A stretch of 64,000 nucleotides of DNA, from positions 3,767,001 through 3,831,000 of the forward strand of contig NZ_CP162004.1 of NCBI RefSeq assembly GCF_040822115.1, given 5' to 3'. The notes beneath the pieces were generated by a model. The model had not been told where the DNA came from. It saw only the letters and a program-made list of their open reading frames with translations, and did not search any database. The stretch comes from Flavobacterium sp. WC2421. Its GTDB lineage: Bacteria > Bacteroidota > Bacteroidia > Flavobacteriales > Flavobacteriaceae. Made by a program: the position numbers and the translations under genes. This document shows, piece by piece, positions 37,395-45,542 of this stretch (the first letter of the stretch is position 1; every line of letters begins with the position of its first letter).

Positions 37395-38276
37395 TTAGTG
37401 TTCAGTGTATCTAATTCTTTTTCTAATATAATTCATTAGTTTTTCTTCATTATTCAATTCGTTTTTATTCCAAATCGTAATTTCCTTTGCATTATCTAAA
37501 GATTTTAGGTTTATATTACCAAAAAACAGAAACAGTATTTTAATTTTTAATTTTCGTTTTCTATTTATGAATTGTGAACGATTTAAATTGCCAAATATAT
37601 CTTCATACTTCATAAAAACTACAATTAGGTAAACAATTGGAATAAAGAATAGAGTAAAAAGCGGTGAAAATAAAAAGGATTTTAAATTAGAAATTGATAT
37701 TAAATCTTTTCCATTAGTAATTACTTTGTAAACTACATAGATTAAAATTGAAATCCCAACAATTGAAAGTAAAGAATTCAAAAATTTAGAAACCGCTAAA
37801 TAGCCTTCTTTCTGTTTATTGTAGTCTGCATAAAAGTATAATAATGAAATAAAAGTTACAGTTGGAATTAAAATCAATTCGCCAATTAATGAAAAATTAA
37901 AAAAACCAATCAGAAATTCAGAAAACAATGTAATTGAAAACAACTTTAAAATTACAACTTTAAAATCTTTGAAATTTTTTAAACTTGTAACGTTAAAAAC
38001 CATTACTAATGCAGTTGTTAAAAACCAAAATATAAAATCTTTATAAAGTGATATTTCCCAAATTCCATTTCTGTTCAAGTACGAAATTATGAAGTAAAAA
38101 TAAATTGCGATTATAAAATATATTGCGACAAAATATTTGTTGAATAACATTTTTAGAAGATTTCCGATTTGTTTTAAATCTTTTCTTTGGCTAAAAATTA
38201 GAATAATTATACAAATTATAGACCACGTAACAATTGAAATTTCTCTATTTGAAAAAGATTGCAAAAATTCATTCAT
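37395..38276 (-). CDS. Polytopic membrane protein, function unknown (cassette gene)
   Basis: The 293-aa protein has about seven or eight hydrophobic segments (for example IVTWSIICIIILIFS, YFVAIYFIIAIYFYFII, LFTLFFIPIVYLIVVFM) and a basic C-terminal tail of about 70 residues ending in RKRIRYTEH. I do not recognise it. It is more AT-rich than the housekeeping genes around. Its 5' boundary GCACACAAC (38331-38339) and its 3' boundary GTTGTGTGC (37378-37386) are perfect reverse complements. Confidence 0.65.
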   Translation of the reverse strand: MNEFLQSFSNREISIVTWSIICIIILIFSQRKDLKQIGNLLKMLFNKYFVAIYFIIAIYFYFIISYLNRNGIWEISLYKDFIFWFLTTALVMVFNVTSLKNFKDFKVVILKLFSITLFSEFLIGFFNFSLIGELILIPTVTFISLLYFYADYNKQKEGYLAVSKFLNSLLSIVGISILIYVVYKVITNGKDLISISNLKSFLFSPLFTLFFIPIVYLIVVFMKYEDIFGNLNRSQFINRKRKLKIKILFLFFGNINLKSLDNAKEITIWNKNELNNEEKLMNYIRKRIRYTEH

Positions 38277-38330
38277 TTATTTTTCAATTAATTTATTTCG
38301 TTTCGTTTTCCGGTCTTTTTTGGCAACATA

Positions 38331-38468
38331 GCACACAACGTTCTGGTACTACAGCGGGTTTGGGACTAAATTAAGCCCATTATTCGGATTTGCCAAATCA
38401 TCCCAAATACAAAACCATCTTTCCATTAAGCCCAATACCCAAATCCGTTGTAGTGGCTGTTGGCAGTA
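38331..38468 (-). repeat. attC-like element 3
   Basis: A 138-bp imperfect palindrome, the same length as element 2. Boundaries are GCACACAAC (38331-38339) and GTTGGCAGTA (38459-38468). Stem arms are CTACAGCGGGTTTGGG (38349-38364) and CCCAAATCCGTTGTAG (38438-38453), pairing at 14 of 16 positions. The inner part shares ATTAAGCCC, TTCGGATTTG and CATCCCAAATAC-type segments with element 2. Arm bases that differ from element 2 tend to change on both sides. Confidence 0.7.
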
Positions 38469-38474
38469 GTATGT

Positions 38475-39344
38475 TTATTTATATTTTTTGTTAAGTTCTA
38501 TTTTTGTAGGTTCAAATTCTGTATTAAAAACTAAATATTTATCATAATCAAAAGTTATTTTTTTTGTTACTTCATCAAAAGTATCAAAATCAATTTCATT
38601 TATTTTATCTTTTTTTAGACTTCTTAATGGGTTTGTTTGTATTTCAGAACTTGGATGATACATAAACAAGCAAAAATCTTTTGAAAGAGACAGATAAATT
38701 TCAGATTCGATAGGAATCAACACTCCGTATTTTCCTTGAGTGTCTAAATGAACTGGACTATCTGTTGTTAGCCAACCTATATTGTTAAAATCTTTTATGA
38801 ATACTTTATTGAAATGTTTAAATACATTAGCTAGATAATGCATAATTGTTTCCAATATAATATTTAATTGATTTTCTTTTTCGAAATAATTTAAAACAAA
38901 TTCTATGTCTTTTTTATCGTTTGAAAAATGACTTATTTCTGAAATAAATTTTTCCCGAGTTAGATTATCTGTTAAAAGTCCATTTATGAAATTTCTAAAT
39001 GGATTAGTTCGGCACAATATGTTTGCAACAAAAAAATAAAGAAATTTTGTGTCTTTGGAGTTTAATTGCTTTTGATTATGAAGATTTGAAATGAGTATAT
39101 TGTAATGATTCTCTATTTGATTACTCATATTCTCAAAACCTCTTCTTATTTCAAAATCTTCAAATGGCAAATCAAATATATTAGTTTCGATTGTAAAATC
39201 ATTTACTCTAATATTTTCCGTTTCTGTTTTACCTATTTCTAGTATTGAAAGCCAAAATTCTTCATTTTTTTTATAACCAAAATGCTTCAAGTAAACTTGA
39301 GAAACTTTATGTTGTTTTTGATTTTCAGGCTCTTCTTTTTTCAT
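38475..39344 (-). CDS. DUF4238 domain protein (cassette gene)
   Basis: The 289-aa cytosolic protein begins with QKQHKVSQVYLKHFGYK, the start pattern of DUF4238, and has the later GWLTTDSPVHLD motif of that family. The function is not established; such proteins often occur among accessory genes. It is AT-rich. Its 5' boundary TACTGCCAAC (39347-39356) and 3' boundary GTTGGCAGTA (38459-38468) are perfect 10-bp reverse complements, making this the clearest cassette of the array. Confidence 0.75.
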   Translation of the reverse strand: MKKEEPENQKQHKVSQVYLKHFGYKKNEEFWLSILEIGKTETENIRVNDFTIETNIFDLPFEDFEIRRGFENMSNQIENHYNILISNLHNQKQLNSKDTKFLYFFVANILCRTNPFRNFINGLLTDNLTREKFISEISHFSNDKKDIEFVLNYFEKENQLNIILETIMHYLANVFKHFNKVFIKDFNNIGWLTTDSPVHLDTQGKYGVLIPIESEIYLSLSKDFCLFMYHPSSEIQTNPLRSLKKDKINEIDFDTFDEVTKKITFDYDKYLVFNTEFEPTKIELNKKYK

Positions 39345-39346
39345 AT

Positions 39347-39428
39347 TACTGCCAACTAGTATATAAGCGAAACAAAACTTCGTATATACCCCAAAATTTG
39401 GGTAGATTGGCGAAGGTTTGTTTCGCTT
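39347..39428 (-). repeat. attC-like element 4, large palindrome at the array's end
   Basis: After the boundary TACTGCCAAC, AAGCGAAACAAAACTTCG (39365-39382) pairs with CGAAGGTTTGTTTCGCTT (39411-39428) at 17 of 18 positions. An inner hairpin CCCAAA/TTTGGG (39390-39402) sits between them. It differs in sequence from elements 1-3 but has the same layout of outer stem, spacer and inner stem. The outer boundary expected on the right side was not found, so it may be the array's end. Confidence 0.5.
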
Positions 39429-39496
39429 TACCTACTCTCAAATATATAACTTATTCTTTAGAAAGTTTGTAAAGTAGTTATAGAAACAAAAACGGT

Positions 39497-39580
39497 CTGC
39501 CTAGCCCTGATGGAAATGAAAATCCCGAGCCCTTGCGAAGCTAAAGGGTGAGGATTGTAATGTACAGCAGGACTGAAAGT
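39497..39580 (+). repeat. Variable-stem REP-like element, copy A
   Basis: It reads TGCCTAGCCCTGATGGAA, then TGAAAATCC, a central hairpin (GCCCTT 39529-39534 with AAGGGT 39544-39549, enclosed by AATCC/GGATT), then GGATTGTAATG and CAGCAGGACTGAAA. The flanks match copies B (47121-47215, opposite strand) and C (54906-54983), while the hairpin sequence is unrelated. Confidence 0.65.
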
Positions 39581-39624
39581 GGTTTTGGAAAAGAATCGTT
39601 ATGCTCCTAAAAAATCAAGCGCAT

Positions 39625-39657
39625 AAAAAAGGGAACTCCAGTAGAATTCCCTTTTTT
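39625..39657 (-). terminator. Peroxiredoxin terminator
   Basis: AAAAAAGGGAA and TTCCCTTTTTT form the outer stem around a short imperfect loop. On the minus strand it ends in a T run 16 bp after the peroxiredoxin stop codon. Confidence 0.8.
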
Positions 39658-39672
39658 GCCTTTCATTAATTC

Positions 39673-40311
39673 CTATTTATTAGGTTGTGGTGTCATCCTT
39701 AAATAGTATTTTATTCTTTCGAATCCTTTAGGGAATTTAGCAGGAATGTCTTCGTCTTTTATGGCGGGAGAAATCACTACGTCTTGACCATCTTTCCAGT
39801 TGGCCGGAGTAGCTACACTATAATGGGATGTCAACTGCAGGCTATCAATTACACGTAGTATTTCGTCAAAATTCCTTCCTGTCGACGCAGGATAAGTAAG
39901 TATCAATTTTATTTTTTTATCAGGTGCAATTATAAAAACGGAACGAACGGTGAAGGTATCGTTTGCATTGGGATGAATCATGTCATACAAATTAGCGACT
40001 TCTTTACTTTCATCAGCTATGATAGGATATTGTAAAGTCACATTTTGAACTTCTTCAATGTCTTTAATCCATTTTAGGTGCGATTCGAGTCCATCCACAC
40101 TTAATGCAATGACTTTGGTATTTCGCTTGACAAATTCTGGATAATAATTAGCCACCGTTCCTAATTCGGTAGTACAAACGGGAGTAAAATCAGCAGGATG
40201 TGAGAATAAAACGCCCCAAGAATCGCCTAACCATTCATGAAAATGTATTTTTCCTAATGTTGTTTCTGCAGTAAAATCTGGAGCTATATCTCCTAATCGC
40301 AATGTTGCCAT
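39673..40311 (-). CDS. 1-Cys peroxiredoxin (Prx6 type)
   Basis: The 212-aa protein reduces hydrogen peroxide and organic peroxides. The peroxidatic cysteine is Cys46 in HPADFTPVCTTEL. The Prx6-type features are the SVDGLESHLKWIKDIE segment, TFTVRSVFIIAPDKKI, and the C-terminal VATPANWKDGQDVVI with FPKGFE. It has no secretion signal. It is a single gene with its own terminator, and lies just right of the cassette-like array. Confidence 0.92.
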   Translation of the reverse strand: MATLRLGDIAPDFTAETTLGKIHFHEWLGDSWGVLFSHPADFTPVCTTELGTVANYYPEFVKRNTKVIALSVDGLESHLKWIKDIEEVQNVTLQYPIIADESKEVANLYDMIHPNANDTFTVRSVFIIAPDKKIKLILTYPASTGRNFDEILRVIDSLQLTSHYSVATPANWKDGQDVVISPAIKDEDIPAKFPKGFERIKYYLRMTPQPNK

Positions 40312-40442
40312 GAGTTTTTGTTTTAAATTTATTTAAAATTAGTCAAAAAGTCCCACAAGACACACAACCAACATCATAAATAAAACAAAAATGTTCTAGA
40401 AACACTGGTAATGAAACCTAAAAGATAAAGTGAATGGCGTTT

Positions 40443-41354
40443 TTAAAACCATTGCAAAATAAAGTACCAAAAAACCAAGCTGATAAAAGAGATTGGTATT
40501 CCATAACCAATCATCATACTGCTTAATCGGGGTTTTAGACCGTGAGTAGCAGCTAATATACTTCCTGTAATCATAGGCGCCATTGCTGCCTCCATAATAG
40601 AAACATCAATCATTTTAGAATGTTGGCCCAAAACGATTACATATAAAAAATAAATTAGCGCAGGTGTCAATAGCAATTTATATAAAAGACCCAGTCCTAA
40701 AAATTTCCAGTGCTGACTTCTACTCTCAAATCGCAACTGTAATCCTACTGAAACTAATGCTAATGGAGTAACTGCACTTCCTGTTTTTTGTAAAATAAAC
40801 TGTATCCATTCTAGAAAATCATATCCAAATACATTCATGAAACAAGCAAAGAGAAATGTAATAAATGGCGGAAAAAACATAATTTTTTTTACAATTTGAC
40901 CACTGCTTTGTTCCCCTTTTGAATATAAGGTTGCCACTAGAATCCCTAAGGTAGAAAGTACCACAAAAGTGCCCGGCTGATCGACTAATATGGCCGTTTT
41001 CATTCCGTCAGCTCCATATAAAGCTTGAATGATTGGAAATCCTAAAAAGGAGGTGTTTCCTAGTCCCGATGTTATAATTAAACAACCAGTCAATTTTTTG
41101 GACCACTTATATTTCTTTCCTAAAAAACGAAAAAACACAAACGAAAATCCAAATGTAATCCATGCGACTCCAATGGGAAATAACAATTGATTATTCCAGT
41201 GGATTTTTGGAATAAAATACAAGGCCAAAGCGGGAAGACAAATGTAAATAACAATCTTGTTTAACAACTTATAACTATCTGTAGGAAAACATTTTACCCG
41301 TTGTAAAACAAGACCGATGAATAAGTATATAAAAATGAGAAGAATATTGATCAT
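40443..41354 (-). CDS. AEC-family transporter (auxin efflux carrier type)
   Basis: The 303-aa inner-membrane protein has about ten hydrophobic segments in the AEC pattern: an N-terminal half with NKIVIYICLPALALYFIPKI, a central GNTSFLGFPIIQALYG motif, and a C-terminal half containing MEAAMAPMITGSILA. Members carry organic acids or other anions; the substrate here is unknown. It is a single gene on the minus strand. Confidence 0.85.
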   Translation of the reverse strand: MINILLIFIYLFIGLVLQRVKCFPTDSYKLLNKIVIYICLPALALYFIPKIHWNNQLLFPIGVAWITFGFSFVFFRFLGKKYKWSKKLTGCLIITSGLGNTSFLGFPIIQALYGADGMKTAILVDQPGTFVVLSTLGILVATLYSKGEQSSGQIVKKIMFFPPFITFLFACFMNVFGYDFLEWIQFILQKTGSAVTPLALVSVGLQLRFESRSQHWKFLGLGLLYKLLLTPALIYFLYVIVLGQHSKMIDVSIMEAAMAPMITGSILAATHGLKPRLSSMMIGYGIPISFISLVFWYFILQWF

Positions 41355-41541
41355 AGCGCAACAAATATATTCACTAATTTATATAGTAGCTAGAATAAAA
41401 AACAAAATTATTAAAGAAGCTTCAAAAATTTTTACTGCATACTTTTTTAAATACTATTGCTCTTTTCTTATCCATAAAAAATTTAATTAATTCCAATAAT
41501 TCCCGTTTAAGTATTAATTTTACGGAAAACGATTTAAAATT

Positions 41542-42630
41542 TTGGAAAACGACAACATAAAACATTCTGCTCTTAACGAAAAAGCTGGAATTTCACCTCC
41601 AGAATTTATCAGCTCAACTGTTGTAAAAAAAATTCAGAAATTCAGAAAAATACAACCTTCTGCCGAGGAATTAGTTGGTGGCATTTTATTGGGCAACATA
41701 ACTGATTTAAGTCGGGCCATTACTTTAGTCGAAAGCTTAAATCCCGATCATTTGATAAAAGCGAATGAAGTGATCAATGCCTGCTTACCGCATGCCAATA
41801 AATCAGTTAGAATAGGAATCACTGGTGTTCCAGGTGTGGGAAAAAGTACTTTTATAGAAGCTTTTGGAAAATACTTAACGGGAATAGGCAAGAAAGTCGC
41901 TGTTCTAGCTGTCGATCCTAGTAGTTCTATTTCTCACGGAAGTATTCTTGGGGACAAAACCCGAATGGAAGAATTAGTAAAAGATAAAAATGCCTACATA
42001 CGTCCCTCCGCTTCTGGAGATACATTAGGCGGCGTAGCACGAAAAACAAGGGAAACCATTACCCTTTGTGAAGCTTGCGGTTTTGATACTATTATTATTG
42101 AAACAGTAGGTGTAGGTCAGAGTGAGACCGCTGTTCACAGCATGGTTGATTTCTTTTTACTGCTAAAAATTGCAGGTGCTGGTGATGAGTTACAAGGTAT
42201 TAAACGTGGTATAATGGAAATGGCCGATGCTATCGTTATCAATAAAGCAGATGGAGATAACATCAGAAAAGCAAAACTGGCAAAAACAGAATTCAATCGT
42301 GCTTTGCATCTTTTCCCTGCCAAAAAATCAGGATGGACGCCTACAACCGCTACCTGTAGTGCGATTACTCAAGATGGTATATCAGATGTTTGGGAGACTA
42401 TTTCTACCTTTCTTGAGTTGACAAAAGACAATGATTATTTCTATACAAAACGAGCTGAGCAAAACGAATATTGGCTGATGGAAACCATCAATGAGCAGCT
42501 AAAATCTAATTTTCACAATGATCCAGAAATTCAAAAATTATTGGATTCTACTAAAAAAGCGGTGCAAAATGATGAAATTTCACCCTTTGCAGCCGCTCAG
42601 TTATTATTAAAAACGTATTTTAAAAAATAA
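41542..42630 (+). CDS. meaB: Methylmalonyl-CoA mutase-associated GTPase
   Basis: The 362-aa G3E-type GTPase protects and reloads methylmalonyl-CoA mutase with its cobalamin cofactor. It has the P-loop GVPGVGKSTF (about 95), the GHGS-type DPSSSISHGSILGDKTRM segment, ETVGVGQSE (switch region) and NKADGDN for guanine specificity. The start codon is TTG. No mutase subunit gene is in the window, so it acts with a partner encoded elsewhere. Confidence 0.92.
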   Translation: MENDNIKHSALNEKAGISPPEFISSTVVKKIQKFRKIQPSAEELVGGILLGNITDLSRAITLVESLNPDHLIKANEVINACLPHANKSVRIGITGVPGVGKSTFIEAFGKYLTGIGKKVAVLAVDPSSSISHGSILGDKTRMEELVKDKNAYIRPSASGDTLGGVARKTRETITLCEACGFDTIIIETVGVGQSETAVHSMVDFFLLLKIAGAGDELQGIKRGIMEMADAIVINKADGDNIRKAKLAKTEFNRALHLFPAKKSGWTPTTATCSAITQDGISDVWETISTFLELTKDNDYFYTKRAEQNEYWLMETINEQLKSNFHNDPEIQKLLDSTKKAVQNDEISPFAAAQLLLKTYFKK

Positions 42631-42632
42631 AA

Positions 42633-42863
42633 TTATTCTTTTTCGTAACGCTCCATTTCTCTGTCATAAAAAGCATTCGCCTGTTCTATCAAGCCTTCCA
42701 TTTCTGAGTTCAATTCAGATTCATCTAGATCTTCTGCTTCTTCCATGAACTCCACTTCATCATCTTTTAGATTAATGATAAATCTAGGGTAATCCATATG
42801 AATGATAAAAATATCATCTGGAAAATCAGTATTGTCGCCTAGTAAAAATTTTGGTAATTCCAT
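42633..42863 (-). CDS. Small acidic protein, function unknown
   Basis: The 76-aa protein is strongly acidic (MELPKFLLGDNTDFPDDIFIIHMDYPRFIINLKDDEVEF, then a Glu-rich helix). The N-terminal half looks like a beta-rich segment and the second half a long helix. There is no signal peptide or membrane segment. It seems to be a conserved small flavobacterial protein, from memory, but I cannot assign a function. It ends 2 bp from the convergent meaB stop. Confidence 0.55.
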   Translation of the reverse strand: MELPKFLLGDNTDFPDDIFIIHMDYPRFIINLKDDEVEFMEEAEDLDESELNSEMEGLIEQANAFYDREMERYEKE

Positions 42864-42952
42864 TTTTTAATATTTGTTGATTGATGTGTTTATCCTGTCT
42901 ATTATAATCGTTTAAACGAATGAACAAATAACCGAATAAACTTTTAAAAAAT

Positions 42953-43861
42953 CTATTTGTCAGAAAGAATTATTGGAGCACCGCCTTTACCATTCATGAA
43001 AATAATTTTCGTATTGGGTGAAGCTGCTAATTCTTTTTGGGCTTTAATCGTTTCGTATTGCAATTGCTTATCGGTTAATCCCGTTGAAATTATTTTTTGA
43101 TAATCAGCGATACCTTGTGCTTCCACCCTTTTACGCTCTGCTTCTTGTTTTTCTTTTTGCAAAACAAATTGCATCTTTTGCGCATCTTGTTCTGCATTAA
43201 TTTTACTTTCAATAGTTGTTTTAACAGATGCAGGAAGATTTATATTTCGAATCAATAATTGCTCTAAAATAAGTCCTCTACTTTTAAAATCAGCTTCAAT
43301 ACTTTTAAAAATTCGATCTTGAAATTCATTTCTTTTAGTTGAATATAAAGCTATTGCATCATAATAAACAGCATTGTCACGAATACGAGTACGAGTAACA
43401 GGTCTAACGATTTTATCAGAATAATTTACTCCAATTTGTTTAAAAATCTTAGGAGCATCTACTGAAGATACGCGGTATAACACCGTCAAATCAATTACTA
43501 CTTCCAATCCATCATTAGATAATACACGAATAGCATCATCACCAACTTGAGCACCTTCGCCATGCTCTGCTGACATAGTATAATTTTGTGTTTGAATATC
43601 AAATTCAGTGATATCCAAAAGTGGATTAATTAAATGCAAACCACTCTCTAAAATATCCGGTTCTACATTACCATATAGTGATTTCACACCTACTTTTCCA
43701 GCATCAATTTGCTTGAAAGCAGAAGAGAAAAAGCCTATAATAATTATTAAAACTCCAATAATCTTAAGAAGGTTAGCAAATTTAGAAAATGGACTATGGT
43801 CATTTTTTAAAGTAAAACTCATAACCACTAAGATGATACCCAGAATAATAAATACAATCAT
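42953..43861 (-). CDS. Prohibitin/SPFH-domain membrane protein
   Basis: The 302-aa protein has two N-terminal hydrophobic segments (about 2-18 and 31-47) and then the SPFH/Band 7 domain (AGKVGVKSLYGNVEPDILESGLHLINPL, then DLTVLYRVSS, RDNAVYYDAIALYST). A C-terminal coiled-coil region, QDAQKMQFVLQKEKQEAERKRVEAQG, follows. Proteins of this type form ring-like membrane scaffolds linked to protease control and lipid microdomains. The partner is unknown. Confidence 0.88.
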   Translation of the reverse strand: MIVFIILGIILVVMSFTLKNDHSPFSKFANLLKIIGVLIIIIGFFSSAFKQIDAGKVGVKSLYGNVEPDILESGLHLINPLLDITEFDIQTQNYTMSAEHGEGAQVGDDAIRVLSNDGLEVVIDLTVLYRVSSVDAPKIFKQIGVNYSDKIVRPVTRTRIRDNAVYYDAIALYSTKRNEFQDRIFKSIEADFKSRGLILEQLLIRNINLPASVKTTIESKINAEQDAQKMQFVLQKEKQEAERKRVEAQGIADYQKIISTGLTDKQLQYETIKAQKELAASPNTKIIFMNGKGGAPIILSDK

Positions 43862-43933
43862 TTTTTAAATTTTTAGTTGCCTAGATAAGACGATCAAATG
43901 AATAAGAAGTTACACAGAATAATTATACTAAAT

Positions 43934-45310
43934 TCAATGGTTTTCCAAAACCAATTTTTTAGTCAATCTAGTAAAGCGAATATACAAAAATAAAGCAGCA
44001 GTTGATAATCCTGCGAGAAGTCCTATCCAAATTCCAGTTGCTTTTAATTCAGTATATAAGCCTAAATAAATGGATATCGGAAACCCAACCACCCAATAAG
44101 CTACAAAAGTGATGTACATAGGCACTTTTACATCCTGCAATCCTCTTAATGCGCCTAATACAACTACTTGGATTCCATCGGAAATTTGAAAAACGGCGGC
44201 AACTAATAATAATTGAGCAGCAATAGTTACGACCTCCGTATTTACGGCTAAATCTTCCATATTTTTCATATCAACAAATAAAGCTGGTAAATAAGAATGA
44301 AAAATTACAAATAAAGCGGCAAAAAATGTTTCTAATACAATTGCTAATAAAAAGATAGAAAAGGCAACGATACGAAGTTGCTTATAATCAGCAAGTCCTT
44401 TTTGATTCCCTACACGAATCGTGGCTGCTACACTTAATCCCATAGCAAACATAAAAGTAAAAGTAGCCAAACTTAATGCGATTTGGTTGGCTGCCTGATT
44501 GATTATTCCTAAACGTCCAGAAAGCCAAATGGCTCCTGTAAACAAACCTACTTCAAAAAACATTTGCATAGCTGAAGGCGCTCCCAATCGGATGATTTTC
44601 ATATTCACCTCCTTTTTTATATTCTTCAAAGAAAAATTCTCGAAAAAAGGATGAAACTTTTCCTTTTTTTGCATCATATAATGCATATATCCCAACATTA
44701 CAAAACGGGAAGCTATCGTTCCTATAGCTGCGCCAACAATTCCCAACTCTGGAAAAATCCAAATACCATATATAAACAGATAATTTAAAACCACATTCAC
44801 TACATTCCCTAAAATAGTAGCCCACATCGAATATTTGGTTTCACTCATCCCATCAGCAAATTGCTTGTATCCTTGAAATATGATTAACGGGATTAATGAA
44901 AAAGCGACAATGTCTAAATAAGGTTTAGCCAACTCGACTACGTTTTCTGGTTGTCCCATGAAACCTATTAATGGTTTAGAAAAGAAAATAAGTCCAAAAA
45001 GAAACACGCCTAAAAAAGAACACAAATACAAACCATGATGAAAAGCACTTCGCCCTTCTAAAATGTTTTTTTTGCCGTCAGCTTGTGCAGCCAAAGGGGT
45101 AATTGCTGTAGAAAATCCAATCCCCAAAGACATGGCTATAAATACAAAACTATTCCCTAGAGAAACTGCGGCCAATTCAGTTGGGCCTAGTTTACCCACC
45201 ATTATATTATCTACTATCCCAACAACAGTATGCCCTAACATTCCCAAAATTATAGGATAGGCCAATCTTAAATTATAGGAAAACTCTTTTGTATAACTAG
45301 CTAAATTCAA
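43934..45310 (-). CDS. MATE-family efflux transporter
   Basis: The 458-aa protein has twelve hydrophobic segments in two halves, each opening with the MATE pattern (YPIILGMLGHTVVGIVDNIMVGKLGPTELAAVSLGNS; and IIRLGAPSAMQMFFEVGLF). NorM-type proteins use Na+ or H+ gradients to expel cationic drugs and metabolites across the inner membrane. The substrate cannot be told from sequence. It is a single gene. Confidence 0.92.
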   Translation of the reverse strand: MNLASYTKEFSYNLRLAYPIILGMLGHTVVGIVDNIMVGKLGPTELAAVSLGNSFVFIAMSLGIGFSTAITPLAAQADGKKNILEGRSAFHHGLYLCSFLGVFLFGLIFFSKPLIGFMGQPENVVELAKPYLDIVAFSLIPLIIFQGYKQFADGMSETKYSMWATILGNVVNVVLNYLFIYGIWIFPELGIVGAAIGTIASRFVMLGYMHYMMQKKEKFHPFFENFSLKNIKKEVNMKIIRLGAPSAMQMFFEVGLFTGAIWLSGRLGIINQAANQIALSLATFTFMFAMGLSVAATIRVGNQKGLADYKQLRIVAFSIFLLAIVLETFFAALFVIFHSYLPALFVDMKNMEDLAVNTEVVTIAAQLLLVAAVFQISDGIQVVVLGALRGLQDVKVPMYITFVAYWVVGFPISIYLGLYTELKATGIWIGLLAGLSTAALFLYIRFTRLTKKLVLENH

Positions 45311-45466
45311 TTTTTATTTTTTTTTAGAAGCAAATATAATTAGAAGCATTTGATTGTTCTTGTATAAATCAATTTATAGCTGAAAAATTTTAAGATTTTT
45401 TTAAGGATTCAGATATTATGTAACAAAATCAAATAATTCTATAACATTTCAGGAGGGTCTCAGATA

Positions 45467-45474
45467 TAAATTTG
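45467..45474 (+). promoter_or_regulatory. Candidate -7 element of the barrel gene
   Basis: TAAATTTG matches TAnnTTTG and lies 68 bp before the preferred ATG at 45543 and 32 bp before the alternative ATG at 45507. The -33 region is weak. Confidence 0.35.
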
Positions 45475-45542
45475 CACCAGTCATCAACACAAAATAAATA
45501 TATAAGATGGCTTTAAAATTTAATAATATAAAACTCAAAATT

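Larger units (their letters stand above)
35401..39431 (-). mobile_element. Orphan integron-like gene-cassette array
   Basis: Four unrelated minus-strand genes are separated by related imperfect palindromes. In three cases the sequence at the 5' boundary of a gene is the reverse complement of that at its own 3' boundary, with a different sequence for each gene: TACTGCCAAC for the DUF4238 gene, GCACACAAC for the membrane-protein gene, and GTTTGCCAAC/GTTTGCTAAC for the lipoprotein gene. Linearised integron cassettes show the same pairing, since each attC carries the inner sequence of its own cassette and the outer sequence of the next. No tyrosine recombinase gene is present in the window. Left end unclear. 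Confidence 0.6.
39345..39672. other. Intergenic region with palindrome and REP-like element
   Basis: This 328-bp gap contains element 4 (39347-39428), a copy of the variable-stem repeat (39497-39580) and the peroxiredoxin terminator (39625-39657). No coding frame is convincing. Confidence 0.7.

Noticed and set aside
35401..39431. CRISPR array or prophage as explanation for repeats in this region
   Set aside because: The repeats are about 1 kb apart with whole genes between them, not short spacers, and no phage or cas genes are present.
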